A model generated the notes under the pieces. The model saw nothing but the letters and a program-made list of their open reading frames with translations. It was not told the origin of the DNA and searched no databases. Positions 46,007 to 54,964 of a DNA stretch of 64,000 nucleotides are shown piece by piece (the first letter of the stretch is position 1; each line of letters begins with the position of its first letter). The translations under genes were made by a program, and so were the position numbers. Source of the stretch: Metapseudomonas boanensis (GTDB lineage: Bacteria > Pseudomonadota > Gammaproteobacteria > Pseudomonadales > Pseudomonadaceae); the NCBI RefSeq assembly GCF_018704125.1, contig NZ_JAGTIS010000015.1, forward strand, positions 45,712-109,711, written 5' to 3'.

Positions 46007-46019
46007 TCCCGGCCCACCA
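46007..46019 (+). other. attR: degraded copy of tmRNA 3' end
   Basis: tcccggcccacca differs from the ssrA 3' end cccggctccacca by the loss of one T and the base before it. It is followed 14 bases later by a terminator, as the end of a stable RNA gene would be. The T arm (ttcaagtcc) is not preserved directly upstream. Confidence 0.5.
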
Positions 46020-46032
46020 AAAACCAAGACTA

Positions 46033-46068
46033 AGCCCCTGATTTTCCTAGCGAATTCAGGGGCTTTTT
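46033..46068 (+). terminator. Rho-independent terminator at the island's right edge
   Basis: A 9-bp stem (agcccctga / tcaggggct) is followed by five T. It may be the original ssrA terminator of the chromosome, displaced by integration. Confidence 0.75.
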
Positions 46069-46103
46069 CGTTTCCGCCTTGATGTGTCGAAGAAGTGCCG
46101 AAC

Positions 46104-46870
46104 TCAGCCGTGGCGCTCATCGAGGTCCGCGAAATTGCTGATCTTCACGGCCCCATCAGGGAAGCGCGCAATCACCTCCAACTGTCCGCCCATGGCCTCG
46201 ATGTGGCTGCGTAGCGTGGAGATGTACATATCCGTGCGCTTTTCCATCTTGGCAATGGCCGGCTGCTGGACATGCAACACCTCGGACAGCATCTTCTGCG
46301 ACAAGCCAAGCGCCCGGCGATGCTCATGTACTTGGCGGATGGGTCTCCCACGATGGCGCAAATCAGCTCCCGCTCGCGCAGTGTCAGCTGCGCCTGTTTC
46401 GCCTGCTCCAGGTTGCATTTCAAGGGGATGTGCCCGCTTGCGGCATAGCCGGAAAGCCCATCGGCCCAGGCTCGATCCAGCCCGATGTCTCGACGATGGA
46501 CCTTGATGATGGCCCGGATGATCGATTCCGTCGGGTCTTCGGCCAGCACGATGCCGCGTGCGCCCGCCTCTATCGCCTGGGCAACCGGGACGGCCTCGTA
46601 CAGGCCCTTGAGCACCAACACTTTCGTTTCGGCACTGCGGGTGAGTCCCGTGATGACATCCAGCGGGTCCAGCGCATCTGGAAAGAAACTGAAAAAAATG
46701 ACATCAGGACGCAACTGATCGGCAAGATCCAGCGCCCTCGTATAGGTAGTGGCCTGAGCGCACACTTCCATCCGGGGCTTCTTGGCATTGATCAAGTCGT
46801 GAAGCCCCATGAGAACGAGGGGACGACAATCGATCAGCATGACGCGTATCGGTTCTGTACGGGCTGGCAT
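46104..46870 (-). pseudogene. Response-regulator gene fused out of frame to an XRE (HigA-like) gene end
   Basis: Reading leftwards from 46870, a response-regulator receiver is intact (VMLIDCRPLVLMGLHDLIN, PDVIFFSFFPDALDPLDV, VLVLKGLYEAVPVAQAIEAG). The LuxR-type helix-turn-helix starts (LTLRERELICAIVGDPSAKY) and then breaks off near 46330. In another frame an XRE domain continues (EHRRALGLSQKMLSEVLHVQ, then AIAKMEKRTDMYISTLRSHI) to the stop at 46104, with the HigA-like tail MGGQLEVIARFPDGAVKISN. The normal D-to-receiver site is replaced (SFFPDAL). A deletion has probably joined two genes; neither would work. Confidence 0.65.
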
Positions 46871-47123
46871 TACATTTATAGCCCCTTAAAAATCAAATAG
46901 ATAGAAAGCTATTTTTTTATAGACGAACATTCGTCAATTTTCCAGCGACCTCAGACACAGAACGGAAATGCCTGGACAGGCGGCGGTCCCTCTTTCCTAC
47001 TGAGCAGCCGTTCGAGGCGGAGAACAGGAGAAGTTGCAGCCGCTCTGCAGCGGTCCAGGCAAGCACTTGGCCATTACCAGGCCCTGACCACCTGTCACCT
47101 GTCATTCTCGCGATCAGATAGTC
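46871..47123. other. Scar sequence without a gene
   Basis: Contains an AT-rich stretch in front of the broken regulator gene and the continuation of the broken lipocalin-like frame, whose sequence no longer resembles the family. Confidence 0.4.
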
Positions 47124-47342
47124 GCTGTTGTATGCGCTGGCCTTTTCGGCATCGCTGGCTGACCACTGACCACCACTCAGAGGTTCGCGACCTTCCTTGG
47201 CAATGACTCAGAACATCCCGTAGTCACTGTGTTCGATGAAACCCTCCAACTCGGTGCCCATGGGATGCACCAGTCGGCCATCGTCATAGGCCTGCTCCCA
47301 GGACAGGATGTGCCAGCGTCCTTGAAAGCACTTGCGGTTCAT
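47124..47342 (-). pseudogene. Lipocalin-like domain protein gene with in-frame stop, truncated
   Basis: From the ATG at 47342 the frame reads MNRKCFQGRWHILSWEQAYD, then DDGRLVHPMGTELEGFIEHS, which is the start of a lipocalin-like domain protein. A TGA follows DYGMF (where the family has a Cys codon). The same frame then continues VIAKEGREPLSGGQWSASDA and EKASAYNS before losing similarity. So a nonsense mutation and a later truncation or insertion have ended the gene. Confidence 0.6.
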
Positions 47343-47779
47343 ACACTCTCCTCCTTTTGGCCAAGGCCAGGAACTCGATTAGCAGACGACTGAACGCCTG
47401 GGCCGCAACCAAACCCGCGCAACCCTGCGCGACCTGGCGTGTCGTTTCTTTCATGAGACAGCCAACTGCTTATCAGACATCGCCGGGGTCTTCGCATACG
47501 CAACAGCTGAGCAACGTGCTTCGTGCTGGATCCAGGCACCCCGCAATGACATATTTAATGTCAACATATTGTTTCACGAAACAAAACATGTCATTTATAT
47601 CCACAGTTCAAGCAACCGGCCTGGCCAACCTCTCCAGATCGGGCATCACGTACCCACAAGGTTTGGGAACGAGGTTGCGCTGCCTAGCGCTGCGCTTGAG
47701 CCAACACTGCCCCGCAAAACCCTACTCAGGGCATTTTTTAGGCAGCGACACCCAAACGCCCCTCCAAGGAGTCAACAAG
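47343..47779. other. Upstream region of the amino-acid transporter operon
   Basis: About 440 bases with no supported gene; an in-frame extension of the binding-protein frame runs through it but has no homologous look. It must hold the operon promoter. An AT-rich patch at 47545-47600 (tatttaatgtcaacatattg) is the best place for it. Confidence 0.45.
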
Positions 47780-48556
47780 ATGAACAAAATCGCACTTCTA
47801 GGCGCCCTGGCGCTCTCCGCCTTCAGCACCCTGGCCCTCGCCGGCCAGGACACCCTGCGCATCGGTATCGAAGCCGCCTACCCACCCTTCGGCTTCAAGA
47901 CCCCGGAGGGCAATATCAGCGGTTTCGACTATGACATCGGCAACGCCCTGTGCGCCGAAATGCAGGTCAAGTGCCAGTGGGTCGAACAGGAATTCGATGG
48001 CCTGATTCCCTCGCTGAAAGTGCGCAAGATCGATGCCGTGCTGTCGTCCATGTCGATCACCGAAGACCGCCTGAAGTCCGTGGACTTCAGCAAGAAGTAC
48101 TACCAGACCCCCGGCAAGCTGGCGATGAAGGCCGGCAGCCGGATCGAAGATCCGCTGGTCGACCTGAAAGGCAGGAAAGTCGGCGTGCAACGCGCCTCCA
48201 CCTACGACCGTTACGCGACCGACCGCTTCGAACCGGCCGGCATCGAGGTGGTCCGCTACGCCTCGCAGAACGAAGCCTTCCTCGACCTCGCCTCCGGGCG
48301 CCTGGATGCCCTCCTGGCGGACATCATCAATATTGATGAGGGCTTTATCAAAACCCCCGCCGGCCAGGGGTTCGCCCTGGTCGGCCCGGACTTCAACGAT
48401 CCGAAATACTTCGGCAAAGGCGCCGGCATCGCCGTGCGTAAAGGCGATAGCGATACCGCCGCGCGCTTCAACGCCGCCATCGATGCCATCCGCGCCAATG
48501 GCCAATACCAGCAGGTACAAGCCAAGTACTTCGGGTTCGACATCTACGGCAAGTAA
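47780..48556 (+). CDS. Polar amino-acid ABC transporter, periplasmic binding protein
   Basis: A 258-residue protein from the ATG at 47780 with aagga 10 bases upstream. The signal peptide is MNKIALLGALALSAFSTLAL followed by AGQD. The mature protein has the family-3 solute-binding pattern of lysine/arginine/ornithine/histidine binders: RIGIEAAYPPFGFKTPEGNI, GFDYDIGNALCAEM, WVEQEFDGLIPSL, VLSSMSITEDR, and later GVQRASTYDRYAT. It delivers a cationic or related amino acid to the permease encoded by the following genes. The true ligand is not clear from sequence. Confidence 0.88.
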   Translation: MNKIALLGALALSAFSTLALAGQDTLRIGIEAAYPPFGFKTPEGNISGFDYDIGNALCAEMQVKCQWVEQEFDGLIPSLKVRKIDAVLSSMSITEDRLKSVDFSKKYYQTPGKLAMKAGSRIEDPLVDLKGRKVGVQRASTYDRYATDRFEPAGIEVVRYASQNEAFLDLASGRLDALLADIINIDEGFIKTPAGQGFALVGPDFNDPKYFGKGAGIAVRKGDSDTAARFNAAIDAIRANGQYQQVQAKYFGFDIYGK

Positions 48557-48645
48557 CTGCCCTCTGGCAACGCCAGCGCCTCTTCATCGGAGGCGCCCTC
48601 CCCGTTTTCGCGCGCCTCCCGGCGCATCGCGTGAGGACCCTCATC

Positions 48646-49335
48646 ATGCTCCAAGGCTACGGCTCGACCATTCTCGATGGCGCCTGGCTGACCCAGAGCC
48701 TGGCCATGAACGCCATGGCGCTGGCAATTGTCCTGGGCCTTATTGGCACGGCCTTTCGCCTGTCACCGCTGAAGTGGCTGGCAATGCTCGGCGAAGGTTA
48801 TGCGACCGTCGTTCGCGGCCTCCCCGACCTGGTCCTGATCCTGCTGATCTTCTATGGCGGCCAGGACCTGGTGAATCGCGTGGCGCCGTTGCTCGGCCAT
48901 TCCCAGTACGTCGACATCAATCCCTTCATTGCCGGCGTCTGCACCCTGGGCTTCATCTTCGGCGCCTACCTCTCGGAAACCTTCCGCGGCGCCTTCATGG
49001 CGATCCCCAAAGGGCAGAGGGAAGCCGGCGCGGCATACGGCATGGGGGCCATGCAGGTGTTTCTGCGTATCCAGGTGCCGCAGATGATCCGTTTCGCAAT
49101 TCCCGGCTTCACCAACAACTGGCTGGTGCTGATCAAGTCCACCGCGCTGCTCTCGGTGATCGGCCTGCAGGACATGATGTTCAAGGCCAGGAACGCGGCG
49201 GATGCAACCCATCAACCCTTTACCTGGTTCCTGGCGGTCGCGGCGCTCTATCTGGTGCTCACCAGCGTGTCCCTGCTGGCCCTGCGCTGCCTGGAAAAAC
49301 ACTATTCGGTCGGCGTAAAAGCCGCTGAGCTGTGA
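48646..49335 (+). CDS. Amino-acid ABC transporter permease (HisQ-like)
   Basis: A 229-residue membrane protein from the ATG at 48646, which has gagga 8 bases upstream; the GTG at 48631 overlaps that signal. It shows five hydrophobic segments and the EAA-type loop MAIPKGQREAGAAYGMGAMQ, which contacts the ATPase. It forms a heteromer with the next gene product, as HisQ does with HisM. Confidence 0.88.
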   Translation: MLQGYGSTILDGAWLTQSLAMNAMALAIVLGLIGTAFRLSPLKWLAMLGEGYATVVRGLPDLVLILLIFYGGQDLVNRVAPLLGHSQYVDINPFIAGVCTLGFIFGAYLSETFRGAFMAIPKGQREAGAAYGMGAMQVFLRIQVPQMIRFAIPGFTNNWLVLIKSTALLSVIGLQDMMFKARNAADATHQPFTWFLAVAALYLVLTSVSLLALRCLEKHYSVGVKAAEL

Positions 49336-49351
49336 GCACGGGGGCGAACAC

Positions 49352-50050
49352 ATGATCTTCGACTTCAACGTGATCTGGGCAAGCCTGCCACTCTACTTCG
49401 GTGGCGTATGGGTAACCCTGTCGATCCTCCTCATCTCCCTGGCGTTCGGCCTGGCGCTGGCGATACCGCTGGGGCTGATGCGGGTGTCCCGGCAGCCGCT
49501 GGTGAACTTCCCAGCCTGGTTCTACACCTATGTGATCCGCGGCACGCCGATGCTGGTGCAGCTGTTTCTCATCTACTACGGCCTAGCGCAGTTCGAGTCC
49601 GTACGCGAAAGTGCGCTGTGGCCCTACCTGTCCAACGCCACCTTCTGCGCCTGCCTGGCCTTTGCCATCAACACCAGCGCCTACACCGCGGAAATCGTCG
49701 CCGGCAGCCTCAGGGCCACGCCCCATGGCGAGATCGAGGCGGCCAAGGCCACTGGCATGTCGCGCTTCACCCTATACCGCCGCATCCTCCTGCCCTCAGC
49801 CTTGCGCCGGTCGCTGCCGCAGTACAGCAATGAAGCGATCATGATGCTGCACACCACCAGCCTGGCGTCGATCGTCACCCTGATCGATATCACCGGCGCT
49901 GCGCGAACGGTCAACGCGCGCTTCTATATGCCGTTCGAGGCCTTCATCACCGCCGGCGTTTTCTACCTGGCACTGACCTTCATCCTGGTGCGTCTGTTCA
50001 AGCTGGCCGAGCGCCGCTGGCTGGCGTATCTGGCACCGCGCAAGCATTAA
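49352..50050 (+). CDS. Amino-acid ABC transporter permease (HisM-like)
   Basis: A 232-residue membrane protein, 16 bases after the previous gene. Conserved segments are FYTYVIRGTPMLVQLFLIYY and the EAA loop LRATPHGEIEAAKATGMSRF, with LPQYSNEAIMMLHTTSLAS after it. It pairs with the HisQ-like permease. Confidence 0.88.
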   Translation: MIFDFNVIWASLPLYFGGVWVTLSILLISLAFGLALAIPLGLMRVSRQPLVNFPAWFYTYVIRGTPMLVQLFLIYYGLAQFESVRESALWPYLSNATFCACLAFAINTSAYTAEIVAGSLRATPHGEIEAAKATGMSRFTLYRRILLPSALRRSLPQYSNEAIMMLHTTSLASIVTLIDITGAARTVNARFYMPFEAFITAGVFYLALTFILVRLFKLAERRWLAYLAPRKH

Positions 50051-50061
50051 GGGACAACCGC

Positions 50062-51174
50062 ATGAAGCACATTCAATACGTCCTGCCCTGGAGCAGCCCG
50101 GGCAGCGAGCGGAGCCTGTCGCTGTTCCGTTTTGGCAGCGGACCACGCAAGGCCTATATCCAGGCCGCGCTGCATGCCGACGAGTTGCCGGGCATGCGCG
50201 TGGCTGTGGAACTCAAGCGCCACCTCGGCGAACTGGAAGAGCAAGGCCGTCTGACCGGGGTGGTCGAACTGGTGCCGGTGGCCAATCCCATCGGCCTCGG
50301 CCAGATGATCCAGGCGACCCACCAGGGCCGCTTCGAGTTCGGCAGCGGCAGGAACTTCAACCGCGATTTCCCGGAGCTGGACGAACTGCTAGCCCCTCTG
50401 CTTGAGGGCCGGGTGGGTAGTGATGCAGCCGCCAACGTCGCGCTGATCCGCCGCCTGATGGGAGAAGTCCTCGCCACCCTGCCGCCGGCCGGTTCGGAGC
50501 TGGACGGCCTGCGTCGCCTGCTGCTGCAACATGCCTGCGACGCCGATGTCGTGCTCGACCTGCACTGCGATTTCGAGTCGATCATGCTGCTCTATGCCCT
50601 GCCCCAGCACTGGCCAAGCCTGCGGAGCCTGGCCGCACGCCTGCATGCCGGTGCCGCGCTGCTGGCCGAAAACTACGGTGGCACCCCCTTCGATGAAGCC
50701 TGCTCGGTGCCCTGGCTGCGCCTGGCCGAACGCTTCCCGAGCGCGAATATTCCGCCAGCCTGCATGGCTACCACCCTCGAATTGCGTGGCATGGCCGATA
50801 CCGACCGGGCGCAGGCCGAGGCCAGTGCCGCCGCCATCCTGGCGTTTCTCGCCGAACAGGGGCTGATCGAGGGTGACTGGCCTACCGCACCGGAGAGCTG
50901 CTGCGAAGCCACGCCATTTGCCGGGGCGCAGTACGCCTGTGCGCCGCATCCGGGAGTGGTGAGCTTCCTGCAACCGCTGGGTGCACGGGTCAAGGTGGGC
51001 GACCCCTTGTTTGAAGTGATCGATCCGCTGAGCGACCGCCACAGCGTGGTGCGAGCCAGCACCGACGGCATCCTCTATGCCCGCGAGCGTCTGCGTTTTG
51101 CCCAGCCCGGCCTATGGCTGGCCAAAGTCGCCGGCTCCATTCCTATTCGCCACGGTCGCCTGCTCAGCGACTGA
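50062..51174 (+). CDS. Succinylglutamate desuccinylase/aspartoacylase-family zinc hydrolase
   Basis: A 370-residue protein set inside the transporter operon, 11 bases after the second permease gene. The zinc site of the M14-like AstE/AspA group is visible: [16 protein letters not shown] (HxxE) near residue 35 and [11 protein letters not shown] (third His) near 170; RNFNRDFPE is the substrate-binding Arg-containing loop. The C-terminal part ([20 protein letters not shown]) has the barrel-like domain seen in this family. It probably removes an acyl group from the imported amino acid or hydrolyses a related amide after uptake. The ATPase gene follows directly, so the gene is an integral operon member. 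Confidence 0.82.
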   Translation: MKHIQYVLPWSSPGSERSLSLFRFGSGPRKAYIQAALHADELPGMRVAVELKRHLGELEEQGRLTGVVELVPVANPIGLGQMIQATHQGRFEFGSGRNFNRDFPELDELLAPLLEGRVGSDAAANVALIRRLMGEVLATLPPAGSELDGLRRLLLQHACDADVVLDLHCDFESIMLLYALPQHWPSLRSLAARLHAGAALLAENYGGTPFDEACSVPWLRLAERFPSANIPPACMATTLELRGMADTDRAQAEASAAAILAFLAEQGLIEGDWPTAPESCCEATPFAGAQYACAPHPGVVSFLQPLGARVKVGDPLFEVIDPLSDRHSVVRASTDGILYARERLRFAQPGLWLAKVAGSIPIRHGRLLSD

Positions 51175-51193
51175 CTTCACGAGGTATGCACCC

Positions 51194-51958
51194 ATGTACA
51201 GACTCGAAATCGACAACCTGCACAAACGCTATGGCAACCACCAAGTGCTCAAGGGCGTGTCCCTGGCGGCCAAGGCCGGTGACGTCATCAGCATCATCGG
51301 CTCGAGTGGCTCCGGCAAGAGCACCTTCCTGCGCTGCATCAACATGCTGGAGCAGCCCCATGGCGGCAAGATTCTGCTTAATGGCGAAGAGCTGAAGCTG
51401 GTGGCGAACAAGGATGGTGGTCTAAAGGCTTCTGATCCCAAGCAACTGCAGCGCATGCGCTCGCGTCTGGCGATGGTGTTCCAGCACTTCAATCTGTGGT
51501 CGCACATGAGTGCCCTGGAGAATGTCATCGAAGCGCCTGTCCATGTGCTCGGTGTGCCGAAGAAGGAGGCCATCGAGAAAGCCGAGCATTACCTGGCCAA
51601 GGTTGGTGTGTCGCACCGCAAGGATGCCTACCCGGCACACATGTCCGGCGGCGAGCAGCAGCGCGTGGCGATGGCCCGTGCGCTGGCCATGGAGCCGGAG
51701 GTGATGCTGTTCGACGAACCCACTTCGGCGCTGGACCCGGAGCTGGTCGGCGAAGTGCTTAAAGTGATGCAGGACCTGGCGCAGGAGGGCCGCACCATGG
51801 TCGTAGTGACCCATGAAATGGGTTTCGCGCGCGAGGTCTCCAATCAGCTGATGTTCCTTCATCAAGGCCGCGTCGAAGAAAGCGGCTGCCCGCGCCAGAT
51901 ACTGGCCAACCCGCAGTCCGAACGCCTGCAGCGGTTTCTCGCCGGCAGCCTGAAGTAG
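51194..51958 (+). CDS. Amino-acid ABC transporter ATP-binding protein (HisP-like)
   Basis: A 254-residue ATPase from the ATG at 51194; the frame reads on upstream inside the hydrolase gene but the N-terminus [20 protein letters not shown] is the natural one. Walker A is [20 protein letters not shown], the Q loop [13 protein letters not shown], the signature [16 protein letters not shown], Walker [15 protein letters not shown], and the switch His is in [13 protein letters not shown]. It energises the HisQM-like permease. Confidence 0.92.
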   Translation: MYRLEIDNLHKRYGNHQVLKGVSLAAKAGDVISIIGSSGSGKSTFLRCINMLEQPHGGKILLNGEELKLVANKDGGLKASDPKQLQRMRSRLAMVFQHFNLWSHMSALENVIEAPVHVLGVPKKEAIEKAEHYLAKVGVSHRKDAYPAHMSGGEQQRVAMARALAMEPEVMLFDEPTSALDPELVGEVLKVMQDLAQEGRTMVVVTHEMGFAREVSNQLMFLHQGRVEESGCPRQILANPQSERLQRFLAGSLK

Positions 51959-52186
51959 CGCTAGGCCGGACGTGACTGACGCGCGGCCACCTGCTTGCCG
52001 GGGGATGATCTGCCGATCGTCGGCAAGCAGGCTCCGAACCCCGGACGTTGCGTGCACGGCCAAGCAGCCACGCTGGCTTTGCCGGGATCTGTACGGCCGG
52101 CTTCGGATACACTTCAGCCAGACTCATGCAGGCCAGCCAAGCCGGACGCTTGCGCCTCCCAGACACTTGAAGAAGCGCTGAACACC

Positions 52187-53116
52187 ATGCCTACAGCACC
52201 CAAGAATGCAACGGTCTACGCCGCACCTGTGATGCGCAAACTGACGGAAATGGCGCCGAACTTGCAACCGTCACTGCGCAAGGTCGCCGATTTCATCCTG
52301 CGCCATCCGCTGAAGGCGGCGACCCTGACGATCGAGGAGCTGGCCCAGCAAACCGCCACTTCGCCTTCGGCGGTCAATCGCCTGGCCAAAGTGATGGACT
52401 TGGGTGGCTATACCGGCTTGAAGACCGAACTGGTGACCACCCTGCAGCAGATGGTTTCCCCGGTCGACAAGCTGCGCAACGAGCTGGAGCAACGCGCCGG
52501 TGGCGAATTCGGGTTGCATGAGCAGATTCAGATCGCCAGCCGCAACCTCGGCACAGCCGGCGCCAACAACCCCGCAGCGACCTTCGAGGCGTTCGTCGCC
52601 AGCCTGATCACCGCACGCAGGATCTACGTCCTCGGCTTTGGCAACAGCGCCTATATGGCCGGTCTGGCCGCCGGCACGCTGATGCCATTCTGTGCCGATG
52701 CAACCGCCATCAGCATGGAAGGCGGCAACGAAAACGCCGCCTACCGCCTGGCCGCGATTACCGACCAGGACGTACTGCTGGCCATCTCGCTGCCGCGCTA
52801 TTCGCTCGACACCCTGCAGCTGGCGCGCTTCGCCAAGGAGCGTGGCGCCAAGGTGCTGGCGATCACCGACTCACCCGCATCGCCACTCAGCAACATTGCC
52901 GAACACGTACTGTTCGCCCCAGCCGATCACCCGGTACTGACCAGCTCCAATATCGCCGTGCTCGCCTTGATCGAAGGCTTGGTGGCAGGCGTCATGGCGC
53001 GCAACAAGGAGGCAGTGAAACTGGCCCAGGAGTTGACCGAAAGCGTGATGGCGTACCTGCATCTACCCACCGCTGGGCAGGTGGGCAAGCGCACGAAAAA
53101 GGTGGAGAAGCAGTGA
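52187..53116 (+). CDS. MurR/RpiR-family transcriptional regulator
   Basis: A 309-residue protein from the ATG at 52187; earlier in-frame codons cover the non-coding gap. The N-terminal HTH reads LRKVADFILRHPLKAATLTI, EELAQQTATSPSAVNRLAKV. The C-terminal SIS (sugar isomerase) domain has IYVLGFGNSAYMAGLAAGTL and VLLAISLPRYSLDTLQLARF. RpiR regulators sense phosphosugars or, in amino-acid clusters, related metabolites. It follows the ABC operon on the same strand after 228 bases, so it probably controls it. Confidence 0.85.
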   Translation: MPTAPKNATVYAAPVMRKLTEMAPNLQPSLRKVADFILRHPLKAATLTIEELAQQTATSPSAVNRLAKVMDLGGYTGLKTELVTTLQQMVSPVDKLRNELEQRAGGEFGLHEQIQIASRNLGTAGANNPAATFEAFVASLITARRIYVLGFGNSAYMAGLAAGTLMPFCADATAISMEGGNENAAYRLAAITDQDVLLAISLPRYSLDTLQLARFAKERGAKVLAITDSPASPLSNIAEHVLFAPADHPVLTSSNIAVLALIEGLVAGVMARNKEAVKLAQELTESVMAYLHLPTAGQVGKRTKKVEKQ

Positions 53117-53162
53117 GCGGACGGCCCAGATAGATCAGCAGCCTCGGCACCATTTACCCCAT

Positions 53163-53198
53163 AACCCCCAATGGTCCCTGACCGCGGGGGGGTTCTTT
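53163..53198 (+). terminator. Terminator-like structure between rpiR-type gene and fruA
   Basis: aaccccc pairs with gggggtt over an 18-base loop and is followed by ctttgg. The T run is poor. It sits between convergent genes. Confidence 0.35.
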
Positions 53199-53209
53199 GG
53201 CAAGTGAAG

Positions 53210-54964
53210 TCAGGCCACCCGTCCACCCTCCAGCACCACCTCCTGTTCAGCTCCGCGTTTGAGCACGGCATAGAGCAGCCCGGTGAGCAGGCTGCCGGCG
53301 ACTATCGCCAGCAGGTAATACAGCGCGTGGTTGATCGCGTTGGGGATGAGCATGACGAACAGCCCGCCGTGGGGCGCCATCAGTTTGCAGCCGAAGTACA
53401 TTGACAGTGCCCCGGTCAGCGCGCCACCGGCAATCGCGGCCGGGATCACGCGCAGCGGGTCCTTGGCGGCGAAGGGAATGGCGCCCTCGGAGATGAAACA
53501 CAGCCCCAGCACCAGCGCCGCCTTGCCGGCCTCCCGCTCGCTTTGGGCGAACTTGCGGCGCATCAGCAGCGTGGCGATGCCCATGCCGATGGGCGGCACC
53601 ATGCCCGCTGCCATGGTGGCGGCCATCGGCGCGTAGCTTTGCGAGGCGAGCAGGCCGACGGAGAAGGCATAGGCGGCCTTGTTGATTGGCCCGCCGAGGT
53701 CGACGCACATCATTCCGCCCAGTAGCAGGCCGAGGAGAATGGCATTGGAGGTGCCCATGTTGTCGAGGAACGCCGTCAGGCTGGCGAGCATGCCGGCCAC
53801 GGGCTTGCCGACCACGTAGATCATCACCAGCCCGGTGAACAGGCTCGACAGCAACGGGATGATGAGGATTGGCTTGAGCGCCTCGACACTTGGCGGCAGC
53901 TTGGCCCAGCGGTTGATCGCCCGCGCCGAATAGCCGGCGAGGAAGCCGGCGATGATGCCGCCGATGAAACCGGCGCCGAGGGTGCTGGCAAGCAGCCCGC
54001 CGATCATGCCCGGTGCCAAGCCGGGGCGGTCGGCGATCGAATAGGCAATGTAGCCCGCCAGCAAAGGCACCATCAGTTTGAACGCGGCGTCGCCGCCGAT
54101 CTGCATCAGCACAGCGGCCAGGGTGCCTTCTTCCTTGAACGCCTCGATGCCGAATACGAACGACAGTGCGATCAGCAAGCCGCCCGCCACCACCATCGGC
54201 AGCATGTAGGACACGCCGGTGAGCAGGTGCTTGTAGGCGCCTTTCGGTTCAGCCTTGGCCTTGCCGGTCGAGCCCTCTGCACTCGCCTTGCCTTCCAGCA
54301 CCTGGCCTTCGGTCAGTGCACGCTTGAGTGTGGCTTCGGCCTGTTTGAGGGCCACGCCAGTTCCGCAACGGAACACGCGCTTGCCGACGAAGCGTGCGGT
54401 GTCGACTTCGATATCGGTCGCCAGGAGCACGACGTCAGCGGCAGCGATGGCCTCCGGCGCAAGCGGGTCGCGGGCGCCCACCGAGCCCTGGGTTTCCACC
54501 TTGAGCTCGTAACCCAGGCGCTGGGCAGCCTGCTTAAGCGCTTCGGCTGCCATGAAGGTATGCGCCACACCGGTTGGACAGGCCGTCACCGCCACCACCT
54601 TGGGCGTGGCGCCGGCCGGCGTGCTGACCGCCTGTACGGGTAAGGGCTCGACCTGTTGCACCCGCGCCTCGACAGCACCGCGCAGCAAGAAGGCCTCGCT
54701 GTCGCGCAGGGCCTCGGATGGCGTCGCAAGGAATATCCGTTTGCCGCTGAAGCGGCTGAGATCGATGTCACCGCTTCGTACGACGAGGATCCAGTCCGCC
54801 GCTTCGAGGGTGGCAGCGGGAAGCTGGTTCTCCGGATGCTGCGGATCGAAGACTTCGACGCTGGTGCTCCAGCCCAGGCGCTGGGCGGCTGCATCCAGCA
54901 ACCGCGCGCAGAGCACGCTGGTGACCATGCCGTTGGGGCAGGCAGTGACAATGGCAAGTTTCAT
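53210..54964 (-). CDS. fruA: Fructose PTS permease EIIBC
   Basis: A 584-residue membrane protein from the ATG at 54964, which overlaps the fruK stop (ATGA). Two EIIB domains come first: MKLAIVTACPNGMVTSVLCA (degenerate) and KVVAVTACPTGVAHTFMAAE, whose Cys is phosphorylated. A charged linker (SAEGSTGKAKAEPKGAYKHL) leads to the EIIC part with about eight membrane helices (for example SYMLPMVVAGGLLIALSFVF). It imports fructose as fructose 1-phosphate, taking phosphate from FruB. Confidence 0.94.
   Translation of the reverse strand: MKLAIVTACPNGMVTSVLCARLLDAAAQRLGWSTSVEVFDPQHPENQLPAATLEAADWILVVRSGDIDLSRFSGKRIFLATPSEALRDSEAFLLRGAVEARVQQVEPLPVQAVSTPAGATPKVVAVTACPTGVAHTFMAAEALKQAAQRLGYELKVETQGSVGARDPLAPEAIAAADVVLLATDIEVDTARFVGKRVFRCGTGVALKQAEATLKRALTEGQVLEGKASAEGSTGKAKAEPKGAYKHLLTGVSYMLPMVVAGGLLIALSFVFGIEAFKEEGTLAAVLMQIGGDAAFKLMVPLLAGYIAYSIADRPGLAPGMIGGLLASTLGAGFIGGIIAGFLAGYSARAINRWAKLPPSVEALKPILIIPLLSSLFTGLVMIYVVGKPVAGMLASLTAFLDNMGTSNAILLGLLLGGMMCVDLGGPINKAAYAFSVGLLASQSYAPMAATMAAGMVPPIGMGIATLLMRRKFAQSEREAGKAALVLGLCFISEGAIPFAAKDPLRVIPAAIAGGALTGALSMYFGCKLMAPHGGLFVMLIPNAINHALYYLLAIVAGSLLTGLLYAVLKRGAEQEVVLEGGRVA

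Larger units (their letters stand above)
7125..46019. mobile_element. Genomic island of about 39 kb integrated at ssrA, carrying DISARM and other cargo
   Basis: The left edge is the intact ssrA 3' end with a tyrosine integrase gene immediately inside. The right edge is marked by integrase-arm-like repeats at 45925-45946 and a decayed tmRNA 3' end at 46008-46019 followed by a terminator. The inside is a patchwork of base compositions and holds a recombination module, restriction/defence genes, AlpA and Gp2-like genes. Core metabolic genes resume only outside. I see no conjugation genes (no relaxase, TraD or T4SS components), so the element would need help or would be transferred passively. Boundaries are inferred. 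Confidence 0.75.

Noticed and set aside
7125..46019. Island as a conjugative element
   Set aside because: No relaxase, coupling protein, or type IV secretion genes are visible, despite ICE-like DUF932 and YqaJ genes.
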